A DNA stretch of 6,246 bases from Bacillota bacterium (GTDB taxonomy: Bacteria; Bacillota_B; Desulfitobacteriia; Desulfitobacteriales; Desulfitobacteriaceae): the NCBI GenBank assembly GCA_021779415.1, contig JAJYAS010000224.1, forward strand, positions 1-6,246, given 5' to 3'. Positions 5,784 through 6,246 of the stretch are shown one piece after another. A model generated the notes under the pieces. That model saw only the letters and a list, made by a program, of their open reading frames with translations, was not told the origin of the DNA and searched no databases. How positions within the stretch are numbered: position 1 is the stretch's first letter; each line of letters starts with the position of its first letter. The position numbers and the translations under genes were made by a program.

Positions 5784-5880
5784 TGGTCTGGGGACGGACG
5801 GAGGGGGACGGTTTTTGTGTCTTGCTCTTTGGAACGGGGAGACGTTCTGTTTTCCGCTTTGCGGAAAAAGCGAAGGTGTA
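5784..5880. repeat. GGGGACGG-rich, hairpin-rich sequence (REP-like)
   Basis: GGGGACGG occurs at 5790-5797 and 5804-5811, the second followed by TTTTTGTGTC. A related GGGGAGACG lies at 5837-5845. Two short hairpins follow: GAACG/CGTTC (5832-5836 with 5843-5847) and TTTTCCGC/GCGGAAAA (5850-5857 with 5861-5868). From memory, GGGGACGGTTTTTGTGTC-like strings resemble dispersed repeats found near IS200-like/Y1 (RAYT) transposases in Firmicutes. No such gene is visible here. I see no coding gene in 5500-6024. Confidence 0.5.
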
Positions 5881-5952
5881 ATATGCTCGTGTATGAAAGA
5901 GGGTTCGGTAGCGAGGGCGGAAGCAAGAGAACTGTGCGATGGAAGGTCTTAA

Positions 5953-6002
5953 CTGTCGACAGGTCTCCGAAAGTATTGTATAATGTATACAGTATACTTT
6001 AT
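5953..6002 (+). promoter_or_regulatory. Promoter and palindromic operator of the aspartase gene
   Basis: TCGACA (5956-5961), a 17-bp spacer and a consensus TATAAT (5979-5984) form a strong sigma-A promoter, with the start expected near 5991. A 23-bp near-perfect palindrome at 5980-6002 is centred on A5991. Its core is GTATACAGTATAC, flanked by ATAA and TTAT, with one mismatched pair apart from the centre. It covers the -10 and the start site, as expected for a repressor operator. The core resembles GntR-family sites. The -35 also lies in a perfect 10-bp palindrome, CTGTCGACAG (5953-5962). Confidence 0.75.
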
Positions 6003-6024
6003 GCGGTAATTGGGGGACAAGAAT

Positions 6025-6246
6025 ATGCGGCAAGAAAAGGATTTAATTGGAGTTCATGAAGTTCCGGATGATGTTTATTATGGAATTCAAACATTACGAG
6101 CCACGGAGAACTTCCCAATCACAGGGTATCACCCCCATCGGGAATTGATTCGTGCCTTAGGTATGGTGAAAGGCGCGGCGGCTGAGGCCAATATGCATAT
6201 TGTGGCTTTGAGTCCTACCATCGGAAAAGCGATTGTGGAAGCGTCT
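6025..6246 (+). CDS. aspA: Aspartate ammonia-lyase (aspartase), N-terminal part, cut by window end
   Basis: The first 74 residues of a fumarase/aspartase superfamily enzyme; the frame is open to the last base of the window. Aspartase interconverts L-aspartate with fumarate and ammonia in the cytoplasm as a homotetramer. GVHEVPDDVYYGIQT at 9-23 is the conserved N-terminal start of the superfamily. LRATENFPITGY at 24-35, then ELIRALGMVKGAAAEAN, fit aspartase better than class II fumarase, which usually has TQRS at the first site. The catalytic signature loop (GSSxMPxKxN) lies beyond the window, so the assignment rests on the N-terminus. The ATG is preceded by GGGGGA at 6012-6017 with 7-nt spacing. 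The gene has its own promoter and probable operator and follows the repeat region, so it is unlikely to be co-transcribed with cimA. Confidence 0.88.
   Translation, partial: MRQEKDLIGVHEVPDDVYYGIQTLRATENFPITGYHPHRELIRALGMVKGAAAEANMHIVALSPTIGKAIVEAS

Noticed and set aside
5740..6033. Minus-strand ORF of 97 codons across the foldback and promoter region
   Set aside because: It covers the repeat and the aspartase promoter, and the predicted peptide resembles nothing known.
5502..6059. Open reading frame of 185 codons downstream of cimA
   Set aside because: It runs through the 93-bp tandem repeat (which fits the frame because 93 is a multiple of three), the foldback element and the aspartase promoter. 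It has no family resemblance and overlaps the aspartase start in another frame. It is most likely chance openness of GC-rich repeat DNA.
5883..6059. 58-codon ORF starting at ATG 5883 with AAGGTG upstream
   Set aside because: It shares the frame of the long repeat ORF, spans the aspartase promoter and operator, and has no recognisable protein features.

Overview
The window looks like chromosome of a low-to-moderate-GC, Gram-positive, anaerobic member of the Clostridia. The protein sequences and the gene set (Rex, CimA, DUF47-Pit, a SPOR protein) best suggest the Desulfosporosinus/Desulfitobacterium group of Peptococcaceae. This is inferred from family resemblance, not from a database match. 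All recognised genes are on the + strand. They form four or five separate transcription units with recognisable promoters and hairpin terminators.

Layout. Positions 1-1860 hold a phosphate-uptake pair: a DUF47/PhoU-like protein whose 3' end overlaps the start of a Pit-type phosphate permease, closed by a strong intrinsic terminator. Positions 1948-2634 encode a membrane-anchored SPOR-domain protein of unknown specific role. Positions 2695-3470 hold rex, the NADH/NAD+-sensing repressor, with its own promoter and terminator. Positions 3471-3858 form a long leader region: AT-rich spacer, a sigma-A promoter, and an RNA leader whose hairpin can act as an attenuator. It precedes cimA (3859-5499), encoding (R)-citramalate synthase of the pyruvate route to isoleucine. 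Positions 5475-5870 hold a structured non-coding repeat. A 93-bp unit is tandemly duplicated, and its first copy forms the 3' end and stop codon of cimA. The second copy is the left arm of an imperfect foldback element of about 215 bp. GGGGACGG-rich, hairpin-rich sequence follows. Positions 5953-6246 hold a promoter with a clear palindromic operator and the first 74 codons of an aspartate ammonia-lyase gene that runs off the window.

How the genes relate. The DUF47/Pit pair is a functional unit. The other genes cover central anaerobic metabolism: redox sensing, branched-chain amino-acid synthesis, and fumarate/aspartate interconversion. Each has its own control signals, so no single operon joins them. 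No complete new multi-gene system is visible. The most unusual parts are non-coding: the duplicated foldback element that has entered the end of cimA, the cimA leader with mutually exclusive hairpins, and the palindrome over the -10 of the aspartase promoter.
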